Shown: positions 1 to 7,835 of the stretch, one piece after another
Layout: every line of letters begins with the position of its first letter
Position numbering within the stretch: position 1 is the stretch's first letter
NCBI GenBank assembly: GCA_012270995.1
Contig: JAAXHG010000029.1
Coordinates: 1-56,068 of the forward strand
Direction of reading: 5' to 3'
Source: Vicinamibacteraceae bacterium
Lineage (GTDB): Bacteria > Acidobacteriota > Thermoanaerobaculia > Multivoradales > Multivoraceae
DNA: 56,068 nt
Notes under the pieces: model-generated
What the model was told of the DNA's origin: nothing
Database searches by the model: none
The model's input: only the letters and a program-made list of their open reading frames with translations
Made by a program: the position numbers and the translations under genes

Positions 1-282
1 CGAACTGGCTCCACCGGCTCATCGAACGCAGCTTGCGGCCCCTGTGATGCCGCCGAGCCTCCCTCTCGAACTCATGTCTCGACACCAGCGAGAGGAACTC
101 GCCGAGTACGGTACGATTGTGCGCCATGGGTCTGGATCTCCTTGCCGGTATTGGCTTTGTGTGAAAAACCAATCATACGACGAGGAAGGGTCCAGACCCA
201 TACTCCCTACACGTTTGTGGGACAGCAGTGAGGAGCGACAGAGTGGGAAGTTCACATGTCGTGAGGCATCGGAGGGCGTGGA
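1..282. other. Window edge without a recognised gene
   Basis: A short reading frame ending with TGA at 45-47 enters from the left edge and could be the tail of a gene (last residues IERSLRPL), but 14 residues are too few to classify. A second frame is open from position 2 to 304 on the plus strand and a 78-codon frame lies on the minus strand. Neither resembles a known family, and both cross an inverted repeat. Base composition is less GC-rich here than in the neighbouring genes. I treat the stretch as intergenic or as the edge of an accessory segment. Confidence 0.4.
126..201. repeat. Inverted repeat with 11-bp arms upstream of the first gene
   Basis: The arms ATGGGTCTGGA (126-136) and TCCAGACCCAT (191-201) are perfect reverse complements. 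Inside them a shorter pair, ATTGG and CCAAT, allows a second stem. The spacer is AT-richer than its surroundings. No T-tract follows, so it is not a textbook terminator. It may be a protein-binding site, a relic of an insertion element end, or the operator region of the gene at 283. Confidence 0.45.
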
Positions 283-1794
283 ATGCGAGTACTCTACGAA
301 TTGATGAGTGACAAGTGGCGCGTGTGTCGTTTCGGAAGCTCGGCGGCAGTCGGTTGTCGTGGCTTCGGACGTACTGTGTTCGTGTGGGGTCTATTGACCG
401 GCGGCGGCTTGGCCGCGCAGGTTTCCGATCCTGAAGTACTCATCGGGCGGGGCCTCGACGCGGCTGCGATACAAGAGCTTACGGAGAACCTCGTAAGCAC
501 CATGGCTTCCGAAGAGGTGAATCTGGCGGCACTGCTCAGGCGCGTTCTTGCGGAGGGGCCGAATGCCGGACGAGAACGCCTCCTCGCTGGTCTCGCGATC
601 TACAACAACGTGCTGTCGGGGCTCACACCGGAGCGTATCGAGATGATGGCTTCAGATACCGGGGCATGGGGTGGAATTGAGGAGCTGAGGAACATGTTCG
701 GAGAAGAGCCGTCCAGGGCCGACTTGGCGCGGATGGGACTGTCTTACGCGAGGAACATCCGTGACTTGGGAGAGGAAATCTCGGCGATCGTCGAAGAGGA
801 GTTCGTGCGTCAGAAGGAGCACGGTTCGTCGCCGTCGGGCACGAGGGCCTTTGGTCTTCTGTTTGGCTTGGCCCGCTACTTCCACCAGCTGGTGGGCAGC
901 GTTGAGGCGAGGGATGCGGCCTTCGCTGCTTGGCTCGAGGTCGACGGCAACGAGGAGGCGTTTCTTGGCGAGGCCGGCGTCCGCGATCGTTTGGAAGAGA
1001 TACCCGGAGGCTTGAAAGAGATAGGTCGTGGAGTCCCCTTGCATTTCTTACTGATGAAAGCGCCTCAGGAAGCTCACCCCGTGGTGGGACGACGATTGGA
1101 TTCGCGGCTGCGTCGGGTAGCGCAGGAACTGCTGGCCCAAGGGGGGCCAGGGTTGAGCGCGGAGGAGCTAATGGAAATTCAACTGCGGGCGAGCGGTTTA
1201 CTGGATTTGCATGAGGACGCATGGTCCATGCGCACGGTTACCGGAGCGGCGTGGTTGCTGGCGGCGGAGCGTCCGTTGGCGGCAGGCAGCGCGCAGACAG
1301 TCTATGAGTACGGTTGCGGCTCGGCGGACAAGGGTTGCGGCGTGCTGGCGGCGCTGCTGTACTTCGGACCGGACGATCCGAGCTTGGCTTCGATTCAGCC
1401 TCGTCTGGAGGCCCTCATCGCGCAGCGGCTTGCTGCTGCGCGTTCGGCCAGAAGGGAGATGTGCGAGAAGAGGGTGTCTGCGGCTAGGCAGGAGGTAACG
1501 CGGGTTTCGGAAGCGGACGCGCTGAAGCGCGAGCGGGAGACGCTGGATAGCGAGGCGCGGACGGAGACCGGGAAGATTGAAGCCGTGTTGGAACTAGCGG
1601 AGTTGGTAGACCGACCGTCCCCGGTATTGCTCGATGCGATCCTTGAGTACTGGTCGGAGGAACGGGATTCCAAAGCGGAGGACATCCTGGTGCGAAGGGG
1701 CGTCCTGGAGCGATCGGCTCTGCCAGTGGCGGCGGTTCTTCCTGCGCTTGGAGACTGCTTGGCCGGGGAGGCAGGTCGTTCGGTTCTCCAATGA
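283..1794 (+). CDS. Hypothetical secreted protein, alpha-helical, C-terminal coiled coil
   Basis: The product of 503 residues is not recognised. The ATG at 283 is chosen because GGAGG stands at 271-275, seven bases upstream; an ATG at 304 is the alternative. After a basic N-terminal stretch there is a hydrophobic segment ending in GGGLAAQ near residue 46, which looks like a signal peptide with AxA-type cleavage, so export is likely. The rest reads as mostly helical, with a Cys-containing patch (YGCGSADKGCG) near residue 345 and a charged, heptad-like stretch around residues 390-430. No catalytic motif is evident. The stop codon overlaps the first bases of a transposase remnant, so the natural C-terminus may have been changed by an insertion. 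Function unknown. Confidence 0.6.
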   Translation: MRVLYELMSDKWRVCRFGSSAAVGCRGFGRTVFVWGLLTGGGLAAQVSDPEVLIGRGLDAAAIQELTENLVSTMASEEVNLAALLRRVLAEGPNAGRERLLAGLAIYNNVLSGLTPERIEMMASDTGAWGGIEELRNMFGEEPSRADLARMGLSYARNIRDLGEEISAIVEEEFVRQKEHGSSPSGTRAFGLLFGLARYFHQLVGSVEARDAAFAAWLEVDGNEEAFLGEAGVRDRLEEIPGGLKEIGRGVPLHFLLMKAPQEAHPVVGRRLDSRLRRVAQELLAQGGPGLSAEELMEIQLRASGLLDLHEDAWSMRTVTGAAWLLAAERPLAAGSAQTVYEYGCGSADKGCGVLAALLYFGPDDPSLASIQPRLEALIAQRLAAARSARREMCEKRVSAARQEVTRVSEADALKRERETLDSEARTETGKIEAVLELAELVDRPSPVLLDAILEYWSEERDSKAEDILVRRGVLERSALPVAAVLPALGDCLAGEAGRSVLQ

Positions 1795-1880
1795 TCGCCG
1801 CCTGGGCGGGGACCCGAGAGACCAACGGCTACCTCGAAGCCCTCAACGGCCTCTTCCAGGCCGCCAAGCGAGCGGTGCCT
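1791..1880 (+). pseudogene. Remnant of an ISL3-type transposase C-terminal region
   Basis: The frame starting at 1791 reads ETNGYLEALNGLFQAAKR. This matches the conserved segment near the C-terminus of ISL3-family transposases, where a (T/S)N-(G/A)-x-x-E-x-x-N-x-x-x-Q-x-x-K-R pattern precedes the last helices. Similarity stops after the KR at about 1880, and the expected arginine-glycine continuation is missing. No upstream catalytic part is visible, because the preceding 1.5 kb is an unrelated open frame. It is a decayed fragment left by insertion and deletion. The family assignment rests on about 18 residues and is moderately secure. Confidence 0.5.
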
Positions 1881-1999
1881 TCGCTCCAATATGCAGGAGA
1901 TCCTGGAGCTCAAGCGCGAACTCTTCGAAGATGCCGGCGGCAGGTTCGACGTTGGCGCGGCCTTGAAGGCCATCGTGCGCGAGGGAGACTCTCGCCTGA

Positions 2000-2992
2000 T
2001 CACCGCCGCAGCAAGCGAAGCAGATCGTCCTCGCTGGCGCAGGTTTGAGCGGCCCGGATCATCTCCTCGGTCGACCGATCCGTAAACTCCGCGAGTCGGT
2101 CTGCCAGCCCCGTGCCGGCGGCAATCCGGCGCGCCTCGAGGATGGCGACGATCGCCTCCGCGCGGCCGGCGGCATGGCCCTCCGCCTGGCCGGCGGCATG
2201 TCCCTCCGCGCGGCCTTGTGCCCGTTCCCGTCTCAGCCAGGGATCGTCGTCCGGGCCGGTTCCCTCGGCCGCTCCCAGGCCCCGACCGACGCGGTGCAAC
2301 GCCTCCACCGTCTCGTGGGACATGAGCGGCTCGTGCATCGCCCGGTGAATCTCCCGCGCCGTCCAGCCGGGGAACGCGCGGCTCGACGGGGCTTCGACGA
2401 AGCGTCCGGCCTGCAGCACATGGATGGTCAGGGCGGGAACGCGCGACCGCGGGTGTTCCCGTTCCTCGGGCACGTCAATCCAGAGTTCGGGGAAGCCCCA
2501 GTCCTCGTAGAGGGACCGCTTGCGAAGTCTCGCGTCGGTTGAGTAATCGACTTCGAGCACGACGTCCGGCAGTACGTCGGCGTCGACGTCGACCGCCGGT
2601 CCGGCAAGGGCGGCTTGTCGCGGGTTCAGGTAGACGACCTGATCGGCCTGCATCAGCTTCTCGCGTCGGCCGTCCGGATAGAAGCGGACCAGGTCCGAGG
2701 TTCCGAGCGTTTCGGTCGCCGATCCCCTTGACGCCGCGATCAGCGCCGTCAGCCTGGCGAGCCGCTGCGAGGGGCGTTCGTGGTAGATCGTCGTGGGTTC
2801 GCACACGACGATGGCCGTTTCGGAGCGTGCCTCCCAGTACTCGAGTCGGCCTTCGTAGTCTTCGATCTCGTCGCGCGGGATGTGGATCGCCTTGCAGCCG
2901 GGGAAGTCGGCCAGGTCGAGCGCGCCGTCCTCCGGAGCGGTTCCGGACGCTGTTCGCGGCGCGGCCGCCGTGTCTGGAACCGGTTCGGTCAT
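2000..2992 (-). CDS. Uma2 family (DUF820) restriction-endonuclease-fold protein
   Basis: A 330-residue member of the Uma2 family, proteins with a PD-(D/E)XK nuclease fold and unknown cellular target. The core lies at about residues 80-215. LPDVVLEVDYST supplies the acidic and E-x-(V/D) positions, and KRSLYEDWGFPELWIDVP is the typical following helix and strand. The C-terminal third is atypical: a highly charged linker with an internal repeat (GRAEGHAAGQAEGHAAG, around residues 258-278), then a helical tail ending in LLRLLRR. Such (R/Q)AEG-repeat tails occur in several nuclease-like families tied to mobile DNA. ATG at 2992. The upstream intergenic stretch carries the hairpin repeat at 3044-3107. 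Catalysis has not been shown for most family members. Confidence 0.72.
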   Translation of the reverse strand: MTEPVPDTAAAPRTASGTAPEDGALDLADFPGCKAIHIPRDEIEDYEGRLEYWEARSETAIVVCEPTTIYHERPSQRLARLTALIAASRGSATETLGTSDLVRFYPDGRREKLMQADQVVYLNPRQAALAGPAVDVDADVLPDVVLEVDYSTDARLRKRSLYEDWGFPELWIDVPEEREHPRSRVPALTIHVLQAGRFVEAPSSRAFPGWTAREIHRAMHEPLMSHETVEALHRVGRGLGAAEGTGPDDDPWLRRERAQGRAEGHAAGQAEGHAAGRAEAIVAILEARRIAAGTGLADRLAEFTDRSTEEMIRAAQTCASEDDLLRLLRR

Positions 2993-3043
2993 CCGTCGTC
3001 ATTATAGGAGGCCGCGCGACGGAAACGACGCGAAGCGAGTGCA

Positions 3044-3107
3044 GTCCGCGCGCCCGTCGGCGGGCGCGCGGACTGGCTCACGGGTAGCGCAGGACCGCGC
3101 TGCCCGG
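3044..3107. repeat. Dispersed hairpin repeat, copy A
   Basis: A perfect 13-bp stem (GTCCGCGCGCCCG, 3044-3056) with a TCGG tetraloop pairs with 3061-3073. It runs into CGGACTGGCTCACGGGT and a second imperfect stem around 3082-3107. A similar arrangement (10 of 11 bp stem, then CGGACTGGTTCACGGGT) occurs at 37515-37575. It lies between the methyltransferase gene (ends 3158) and the Uma2 gene (starts 2992), both on the minus strand. It could act as a transcript-end or mRNA-stability hairpin, but the second copy suggests a REP-like dispersed element. Confidence 0.6.
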
Positions 3108-3157
3108 AACCTGGCGCGAAGCCGGGTCACGTCCTCCGACCAAACGAATGGGCGCCG

Positions 3158-3910
3158 TCAGGACCCGCGCTGCACGGGCGGCGGACGACGGCAGACGAGC
3201 AGTTCGTACTCGCCCGGTTCGATCTCCGAGTGATCGCAGGGCACTGCTTCGGATTCGAACCCCACGTCCGCCAGCAGGCGTAGCCAGTCGGAGCGGCGGA
3301 AGAGGCCCGTGACGTGACGGTCGTGGACGACCTCGACGCTGCCGTCCTTTGAGCGCAGCACGAAGGCGTAGTCCGTCGTGATCATCGTGTCCTCGGGGTC
3401 CGGGTCCCAGGTGTTCTCGAGGTAGTGGGCGCTCCGGTCCTCTCCGTCGCAACCGCCGCAGTCGGTCCTTGGCTGGAAGTTCTCGCGCAGGTGGTCGGGC
3501 GCGAAGAGAGCGGCGCCGCCTGGCCGGCAGTGGGCCCAGGCGGTCTCGATGGCGGCGCGCAGGTCGTCGAGCGTCGTCATGTAGTCGATCGCGTCGTGGA
3601 CGAAGACGCAGTCGAACGTCCGGTCGAGCCGGACCGTCCGCATGTCGCCCTCCACGTGCCGGCACTCGGGGTTGAGCTGCCGGCTCATCGCCAGCATCCC
3701 TGGCGACAGGTCGACGAGGGTCATCTCGAAGTGCGCCTTGAGGTGGGAGGCGTTGTGGCCGCCGCCGCTGCCGAGTTCGAGGGCGGTCCGGGGGGTGACG
3801 TCGGACGCTTCGAGCAGGTGCCGGCGGTAGATGCCGGCTTCCTCTTCGTACTCCTCGGGCGGCGAGATCAGCGGCCACCAGGGCGCGATCTCGGCGTAGA
3901 GCTTGGGCAT
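3158..3910 (-). CDS. Class I SAM-dependent methyltransferase
   Basis: A 250-residue protein with a Rossmann methyltransferase domain. Motif I is ALELGSGGGHNASHL near residues 43-57; motif II ends in the acidic MTLVDLSPGML; GDMRTVRL (near 90) and FDCVFVHDAIDYM (motif IV region, near 103) follow. A cysteine-rich patch, CGGCDGEDRSAHY, sits around residue 158, and the C-terminus is a strand-rich sub-domain typical of small-molecule methyltransferases. The ATG at 3910 is used because the long frame extending upstream to 4906 overlaps the real GPP34 gene and has shadow-type composition. Substrate unknown. It is followed on the same strand by the hairpin repeat and the Uma2 gene, with no clear functional link. 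Confidence 0.8.
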   Translation of the reverse strand: MPKLYAEIAPWWPLISPPEEYEEEAGIYRRHLLEASDVTPRTALELGSGGGHNASHLKAHFEMTLVDLSPGMLAMSRQLNPECRHVEGDMRTVRLDRTFDCVFVHDAIDYMTTLDDLRAAIETAWAHCRPGGAALFAPDHLRENFQPRTDCGGCDGEDRSAHYLENTWDPDPEDTMITTDYAFVLRSKDGSVEVVHDRHVTGLFRRSDWLRLLADVGFESEAVPCDHSEIEPGEYELLVCRRPPPVQRGS

Positions 3911-3981
3911 GTGAGCAGAGGATACGGCGTTGGCGTCGACCGAACGCCGGCCAGAAGGCCGGCGCACCGACAGTTGGTTCT

Positions 3982-4695
3982 TCAGCTGGAGTTCGAGCTT
4001 GAGGAGGAGGCGATGATGGCGGGCATGACGGCGGCCGCGGCGACGGCGGCCTGCGCGGCTTCGACGGCGTTCGCGGTGGCGCGGCCGATGACGTCGCCCT
4101 TCACGAGGCTCTTCAGACGCTGCCTTCGGGGCCTCAGTTCCCGGCGGCCGAAGGTCGGGTTGAGTAGACCCACCGCGTGGGCGAGCGCGGTCAGCACGAC
4201 CGTCCTCGGCTCGACCTCCCGGTGGTCGCTGAAGATCGCGGCGCGCAGGCGGGAGTGGATCTCCCGTTCCGGCCCAGGGTCGATCTCCGGGAAGACGCGC
4301 CGCCTGAAGAGGAGCAGGATCTCCTGCTCGTCCGCGCGCAGGATGCGCCGCGCGCAGAGTTGTTCGGCGACCCGGTGGTGGAGCTTCTTCATGGACGAGA
4401 AGCGTGTGATCCAGGTCTGGATCGAGGCGCGGCGTTTGGCGGACCGGATTCGCTTGAGGCACTCGTTGAGGATGGAGTCGTCGGTGCGGCGGCTGTCGCG
4501 GACCTCGACCAACTTGCGCCAGCGGCGCGATTCGTCGATGCGGATGCGTTCCTGGAGCAGCAACTCGGCGGCGATCGCGCCGCCGAGTCCGATACTCGTG
4601 TGGGCGCCGCCCAGGGTGCCCTTCGTGTCGTGCAGGGCGAGTAGCAGCAGTTCTTCGTGCAGGTGGAGTTGCTCTGCGTGCGGTGCATGCGCCAT
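3982..4695 (-). CDS. GPP34 (Golgi phosphoprotein 3-like) family protein
   Basis: A 237-residue member of the GPP34/Vps74 family, known in eukaryotes for binding phosphatidylinositol 4-phosphate on Golgi membranes and found in bacteria with unknown role. Visible family features are LLLLALHDTKGTLGG at the N-terminus, the alternating helix LGGAIAAELLLQERIRID, and the later LLFRRRVFPEIDP. The C-terminus is an Ala-rich hydrophobic helix (AAQAAVAAAAVMPAIIA) followed by a serine run, suggesting membrane association. The ATG at 4695 is preferred over the one at 4749 because GGAG precedes it on the minus strand and homologous sequence begins there. It is divergent from the DNA methylase at 4858. Confidence 0.75.
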   Translation of the reverse strand: MAHAPHAEQLHLHEELLLLALHDTKGTLGGAHTSIGLGGAIAAELLLQERIRIDESRRWRKLVEVRDSRRTDDSILNECLKRIRSAKRRASIQTWITRFSSMKKLHHRVAEQLCARRILRADEQEILLLFRRRVFPEIDPGPEREIHSRLRAAIFSDHREVEPRTVVLTALAHAVGLLNPTFGRRELRPRRQRLKSLVKGDVIGRATANAVEAAQAAVAAAAVMPAIIASSSSSNSS

Positions 4696-4857
4696 CTTCG
4701 TCTCCAGGATCAAGCGACCGGCTCGTCCATGCGGTTCTTGAGGGCGCATGCAGCGTACAGCAGTTCGTCGTTCTCCCGGCCGCTTGACCCCGAACCTTGG
4801 CGGGTGCAGGATCGTGGTTGACGGGCGATTCGGGTCGACTCCTTCCCTGAGGGGGAC

Positions 4858-6702
4858 ATGCCGCTACTCGTCGAGCCGGACACGCCGAACGGCAACCAGA
4901 TGGCAACTACGTCTCTTTCTCAGACCGTCGCTCCGCGAGCGCATGGAGAGAGTGGCGGATCTGCCGCGGCCAAGGGCCGCTACGGCCTAGTGACGGAAGA
5001 GAAGGGAGGCGGCGTCACCTACACGCCGACTCTACTCGCGGAGTTTGTTGCCCGGCAGATGGCCGTGATGGTAGGAGAGCCTTCTGCCGATCGGCCGCTA
5101 CGGCTGCTTGACCCGGCTGTCGGCCACGGCGAACTGCTTCTCGCTCTGCTCCAACAGCTTCGGGGACGGAGTGGCCTTCGGATCGAAGTGGAGGGCTTCG
5201 AAGTCGATCGGGAAGCGCTCTCTCTAGCGCGAAAGCGGCTCCGCCAGGAGTTTCCTGGCCTTCCTGTGCGGATGAGAAACGCCAGTTTTCTGGACCATCT
5301 GGTCGAAGGCGGAGACGGTCAGATGGATCTGCTGCTGGCCGACTCACCGCAACCCTACGACTTGATAATTGCGAATCCGCCCTATGTCCGTACGCAGGTC
5401 ATGGGTTCGAAGAAGTCCAGAGCGATCGCCCGACAGTTCGGCCTGTCTGGCCGAGTCGATCTGTACTACGCCTTCGTGCTGGGTATTGCCGAGATTCTGG
5501 CCCCCGGCGGTGTTGCGGGCATTATCTTGTCGAACCGGTTCATGACGACAAGGTCGGGCGCTCCGGTTCGGCGACGTTTACTGGAACGGTTCGCCATGAG
5601 GCATGTTTGGGATCTCGGAGACACGAAGCTCTTCGACGCTGCCGTTTTGCCATCGGTGCTCCTCGCTCGCGGCCGAGGCTACAGTCGGCAGGATCCAGTC
5701 GCCTTCACGTCGGCTTACGAGACTCGGGAGCCGGCGGTCGAATCGGCGTCAGATCCAATCGCGGCACTCGAGCGTTCCGGCGTCGTGGCCCTGCCGGACG
5801 GTCGGCGTTTCAGAGTGCGCCAGGGCAGGTTGCACAGGAGTCGAGGCAGGGACGACGTGTGGCGCTTGTCCACGGACGCCACCGATCGTTGGCTAAGCGA
5901 AGTCAAGAGGCGCACTTGGGCGAGGTTTGGAGATGTGGGGAGTGTCCGCGTGGGTGTGAAGACCTGTGCGGACCGCGTCTTCATTCGGAACGACTGGGAG
6001 CAGATGGCGGATGCGGAACGGCCGGAACTCCTACGACCTCTCGCTACGCACCGGATCGCTGGTCGGTTCAGGCCGCGTACCGAGCCAAGTTCGACCATGA
6101 TCCTCTATCCGCATGAGATTGGCGGCGGGGGCCGACGGGCGGTCGATCTGAGGCGGTATCCGCGGAGCGCGGCCTACCTGCGAGGGCACCGCGCGACGCT
6201 TGAGGCGCGAGAGTATGTGATGGCTGCGGGGCGTAAGTGGTACGAAATCTGGGTGCCACAGGATCCGGGCGCTTGGGAGCTGCCCAAACTGGTGTTCCGG
6301 GACATTGCCGAGCGACCGACGTTCTGGGTGGATCTTGAGGGTTCTGTCGTGAACGGGGACTGCTACTGGCTCGCGTGCGGGGACTCGCGTGACCTGGAGT
6401 TGCTGTGGCTGGCGGCGGCGGTTGGAAACTCCTCGTTCATAGAGCAGTTCTACGACATCAGATTCCCGAACAAGCTCTATGCGGGGCGACGACGCTTCAT
6501 TACGCAGTATGTACAGAAGTTTCCGCTTCCGGATCCCGGTACGTCGCTTGGCCAAGCGATCATTGAGGGCGCCCGACGGCTCTGCGGAAACGGGCACCAA
6601 GCCGACGACGAGCGACTCGAGAGAGACTTGGACGGCATGGTGTGGCGAAGCCTGACCGGCTCGGAGAGGCCGCCGGGACGGGAGAGCGGCCCAAACCGCT
6701 AA
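4858..6702 (+). CDS. Type II restriction-modification DNA methylase (N6-adenine type, Eco57I/TaqI-like)
   Basis: A 614-residue amino-methyltransferase. Motif I is LLDPAVGHGELL (near residues 83-94), the acidic residue of motif II is in VEGFEVDRE, and the catalytic motif IV is NPPYV (near 172). The order FxGxG ... NPPY fits gamma-class N6-adenine methylases. The C-terminal part after about residue 320 (HRSRGRDDVWRLS onward, ending with NKLYAGRRRFITQYVQKFPLPDP) matches the target-recognition region of Eco57I/TaqI-like enzymes. Start at 4858 has GAGGGGG just upstream; an in-frame ATG at 4900 lacks a good ribosome site. It runs tail-to-tail with the gene at 6764-7819, 61 bp apart, which is the probable cognate endonuclease. 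The recognition sequence cannot be read from the protein. Confidence 0.85.
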   Translation: MPLLVEPDTPNGNQMATTSLSQTVAPRAHGESGGSAAAKGRYGLVTEEKGGGVTYTPTLLAEFVARQMAVMVGEPSADRPLRLLDPAVGHGELLLALLQQLRGRSGLRIEVEGFEVDREALSLARKRLRQEFPGLPVRMRNASFLDHLVEGGDGQMDLLLADSPQPYDLIIANPPYVRTQVMGSKKSRAIARQFGLSGRVDLYYAFVLGIAEILAPGGVAGIILSNRFMTTRSGAPVRRRLLERFAMRHVWDLGDTKLFDAAVLPSVLLARGRGYSRQDPVAFTSAYETREPAVESASDPIAALERSGVVALPDGRRFRVRQGRLHRSRGRDDVWRLSTDATDRWLSEVKRRTWARFGDVGSVRVGVKTCADRVFIRNDWEQMADAERPELLRPLATHRIAGRFRPRTEPSSTMILYPHEIGGGGRRAVDLRRYPRSAAYLRGHRATLEAREYVMAAGRKWYEIWVPQDPGAWELPKLVFRDIAERPTFWVDLEGSVVNGDCYWLACGDSRDLELLWLAAAVGNSSFIEQFYDIRFPNKLYAGRRRFITQYVQKFPLPDPGTSLGQAIIEGARRLCGNGHQADDERLERDLDGMVWRSLTGSERPPGRESGPNR

Positions 6703-6763
6703 AGGGCGGACCACTCAACCGGCTCGGCGGCCTTGCTCGCCGTCAAGCGTCGAGCCAGCGGTT

Positions 6764-7819
6764 CTACCGATGCGTGAAGAACGTCGGCGGCAGGTGAAGC
6801 TGCAACTTGGTGTTGACGACCCGTCCCTGGAACTGCGGGAAGCGATGGAAGAAGTCTGTGCCAGTGGTCGCGTAGAAGTGAGTGAGTGTTACAGAGTCCT
6901 CGTCCTTGAAACCGCAGAACAGCGCGTAGCGGACGTCGCAGTAGCGAACGGCAGCGCCCTCGATCTCGGGCATGCTGGCCATTTGGTCGCGGCTGTCCGG
7001 TCTCACGCGGCCAAGGTCGATCGTCGGTGCAGTTTGGAGCTTCACTTCGAGAAGCTGGTGTGGAAGGTCGGGGAACTGGCCGTCGTCCCTATAGCTGGAG
7101 TAGCCGAGCCGCGCGCAAACCAGCCGGTGCAGCACAGCGGCGCGATTGCGTTCCTGATCGTGGCCGACGTCGGCGATTCGCTCGCGAAGAAGCGACTTCA
7201 AGCGGTCGAAGACCTCGCCGATGGGCAGCAGTTGGCCCGGTTGAGGAGCCTGGGTCGGCTCGCTCGTCGAGGTTGGGTAGAAGCCGGCCTGAAGCCAGGG
7301 CAGGAGTCGGCCAGTGTCTTCAGGGCTCACAAGTTCCGGGAAGGGGCCCCGCTGGATGAGACGGGCTTGGTACTTCTTGGTCAGGACGCCGGTAGTGTCG
7401 AAGGGTGCGAGTGTCTCGCCAGTCACGACGCGTACGGTCAGTACGTTGTCGTCCGGCCCCAGACGGACCAAGGCGTAGCGCCGGCCGGGTTCCAGTTCGC
7501 TGTTCCATATCTGGAGGTTGTCGGATTTCTGCGTGTACACGTCCAGGCCTTGGGCTGGGAAGCGTGGCTGAGTGCGCTTGAAGGAGATGGGTACGGGGTA
7601 GCCAAGAGCCCGGCAGACGTGCTCCTTGACGGCCTTAGACCGTGTGCGAAGCGGCAGCCCCCGAAAAGACAAGCCCGTCAGGGCGCGTTCTAGGAGGAGT
7701 TCAAGGTGGTCCGTAGGGATCCAGAGATCGGCGCGATCGGGGAGGAGCGGATCGTAGATCGACAGGCCGCTACTCCGGATTGCCTCGATGACTGGATCGA
7801 TGTCAGCAGTATCTCTCAA
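6764..7819 (-). CDS. Candidate type II restriction endonuclease (PD-(D/E)XK)
   Basis: A 351-residue protein of no family I can name. Near residue 240, FPDLPHQLLEVKLQ contains the arrangement PD-(x)7-E-V-K expected of a PD-(D/E)XK active site (Asp, Glu, Lys). The upstream region carries HRLVCARLGYSSYRDDG, and the C-terminus is strand-rich (RVVNTKLQLHLPP). Together with its position directly convergent to a DNA methylase, this makes it the likely cleaving partner. The convergent order may separate expression timing of toxin and protector. It could instead be a modification-dependent nuclease or an unrelated protein, but the motif plus context make a restriction enzyme the best reading. Confidence 0.62.
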   Translation of the reverse strand: MRDTADIDPVIEAIRSSGLSIYDPLLPDRADLWIPTDHLELLLERALTGLSFRGLPLRTRSKAVKEHVCRALGYPVPISFKRTQPRFPAQGLDVYTQKSDNLQIWNSELEPGRRYALVRLGPDDNVLTVRVVTGETLAPFDTTGVLTKKYQARLIQRGPFPELVSPEDTGRLLPWLQAGFYPTSTSEPTQAPQPGQLLPIGEVFDRLKSLLRERIADVGHDQERNRAAVLHRLVCARLGYSSYRDDGQFPDLPHQLLEVKLQTAPTIDLGRVRPDSRDQMASMPEIEGAAVRYCDVRYALFCGFKDEDSVTLTHFYATTGTDFFHRFPQFQGRVVNTKLQLHLPPTFFTHR

Positions 7820-7835
7820 GTTGCTTCCCCTTGGA

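Noticed and set aside
3044..3073. Rho-independent terminator at the 13-bp stem
   Set aside because: The stem is strong but no T-run follows on either strand, and a second similar copy exists, so a dispersed repeat is the better reading.
3158..4906. A 582-codon frame covering the methyltransferase and GPP34 genes
   Set aside because: Methyltransferase similarity begins at 3910. The upstream part is antisense-like and overlaps the GPP34 gene in another frame.
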